This document shows positions 5,543 to 5,842 of a DNA stretch of 5,842 nucleotides, one piece after another. The stretch is from the NCBI GenBank assembly GCA_020354105.1, contig CP070642.1, positions 144,491 to 150,332 of the forward strand, given 5' to 3'. Under the pieces are notes generated by a model, which had not been told where the DNA came from, did not search any database, and saw only the letters and a program-made list of their open reading frames with translations. Positions within the stretch are counted from its first letter, which is position 1; each line of letters starts with the position of its first letter. The DNA is from Chloroflexota bacterium. Its GTDB lineage: Bacteria > Chloroflexota > Dehalococcoidia > GIF9 > UBA5629. Position numbers and translations under genes: made by a program.

Positions 5543-5842
5543 TCAGTGGCCGACAACAGCTAATTCAGCTGCCTCGATGATTTCAGGGACAATCCCTTCA
5601 TTACCTACAGCCATAATGTGTACGCCGTGACATAAATTTTCTTCTCTTATTGTCTTTATCATGCGGGCAGCAATCTCTATCCCCTTCTGCAGTCCTTTGC
5701 CCTTCTCAGCAGTAGCGAGCTCATCAATGATAGCTTGAGAAACAATTATTCCAGGGACATTTTCATTCATGTATCGAGCCATTCTGGCGGAAGCCATCAC
5801 TATGATTCCTGCTAGAATCTTCACATTGAACTGTGAAGCATA
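5543..5842 (-). CDS. metF: Methylenetetrahydrofolate reductase, MetF type (C-terminal fragment)
   Basis: Only the last 99 residues are inside the window; the frame is open to the right edge, so the GTG at 5824 is an internal Val codon and not a start. Family features visible are KILAGIIVMASARMARYMN (a beta-strand and helix of the TIM barrel), NENVPGIIVSQAIIDEL and, near the end, GVHIMAVGNEGIVPEIIEAA, the last strand and helix of the MTHFR barrel. The enzyme reduces 5,10-methylene-THF to 5-methyl-THF, or the reverse, with FAD. It is the last folate step before methyl transfer in the Wood-Ljungdahl pathway. It ends soon after the barrel, so no C-terminal regulatory domain is present. Its place upstream of folD and fhs fits this role. 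An N-terminal partner such as MetV would lie outside the window. Confidence 0.85.
   Translation of the reverse strand, partial: YASQFNVKILAGIIVMASARMARYMNENVPGIIVSQAIIDELATAEKGKGLQKGIEIAARMIKTIREENLCHGVHIMAVGNEGIVPEIIEAAELAVVGH

Overview
All recognisable genes in this window lie on the minus strand, so it reads biologically from right to left. It looks like bacterial DNA of moderate base composition with Shine-Dalgarno-led genes. The core is part of the tetrahydrofolate (methyl) branch of the Wood-Ljungdahl / one-carbon pathway. In transcription order it holds the C-terminal end of a MetF-type methylenetetrahydrofolate reductase (5842-5543, cut by the window edge), a tandem-receiver response-regulator-like protein without an output domain (5471-4683), a small four-cysteine protein of unknown function (4639-4373), folD (4012-3122) and fhs (3041-1281). 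A second unit follows: a two-helix DUF2905 membrane protein (1142-909) and queA (909-1, cut by the left edge).

No ribosomal or other phylogenetic marker is present, so the host can only be guessed. An fhs of the compact, eukaryote-like sequence type next to folD and metF suggests an uncultured anaerobe. Chloroflexota (Dehalococcoidia-like) or a deltaproteobacterial lineage would fit, but this is inference.

Together the enzymes would activate formate to 10-formyl-THF (Fhs), convert it to methenyl- and then methylene-THF (FolD), and reduce that to methyl-THF (MetF), or run in the oxidative direction. folD and fhs appear to be driven by their own strong extended -10 promoter at 4310-4339. It is followed by a leader of about 290 nt that contains inverted repeats, a small hairpin over the folD Shine-Dalgarno, and a near-perfect orphan Shine-Dalgarno. 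A perfect 14-bp palindrome after fhs probably ends or trims this transcript.

The least conventional parts are the leader, the double receiver (its first domain has lost the phospho-acceptor Asp; its second looks active but stops where a LuxR-type helix-turn-helix would begin), and the four-cysteine protein encoded next to it. The enzymes themselves are ordinary, with all the key motifs I checked intact. No mobile elements, CRISPR arrays, tRNA or rRNA genes were seen.
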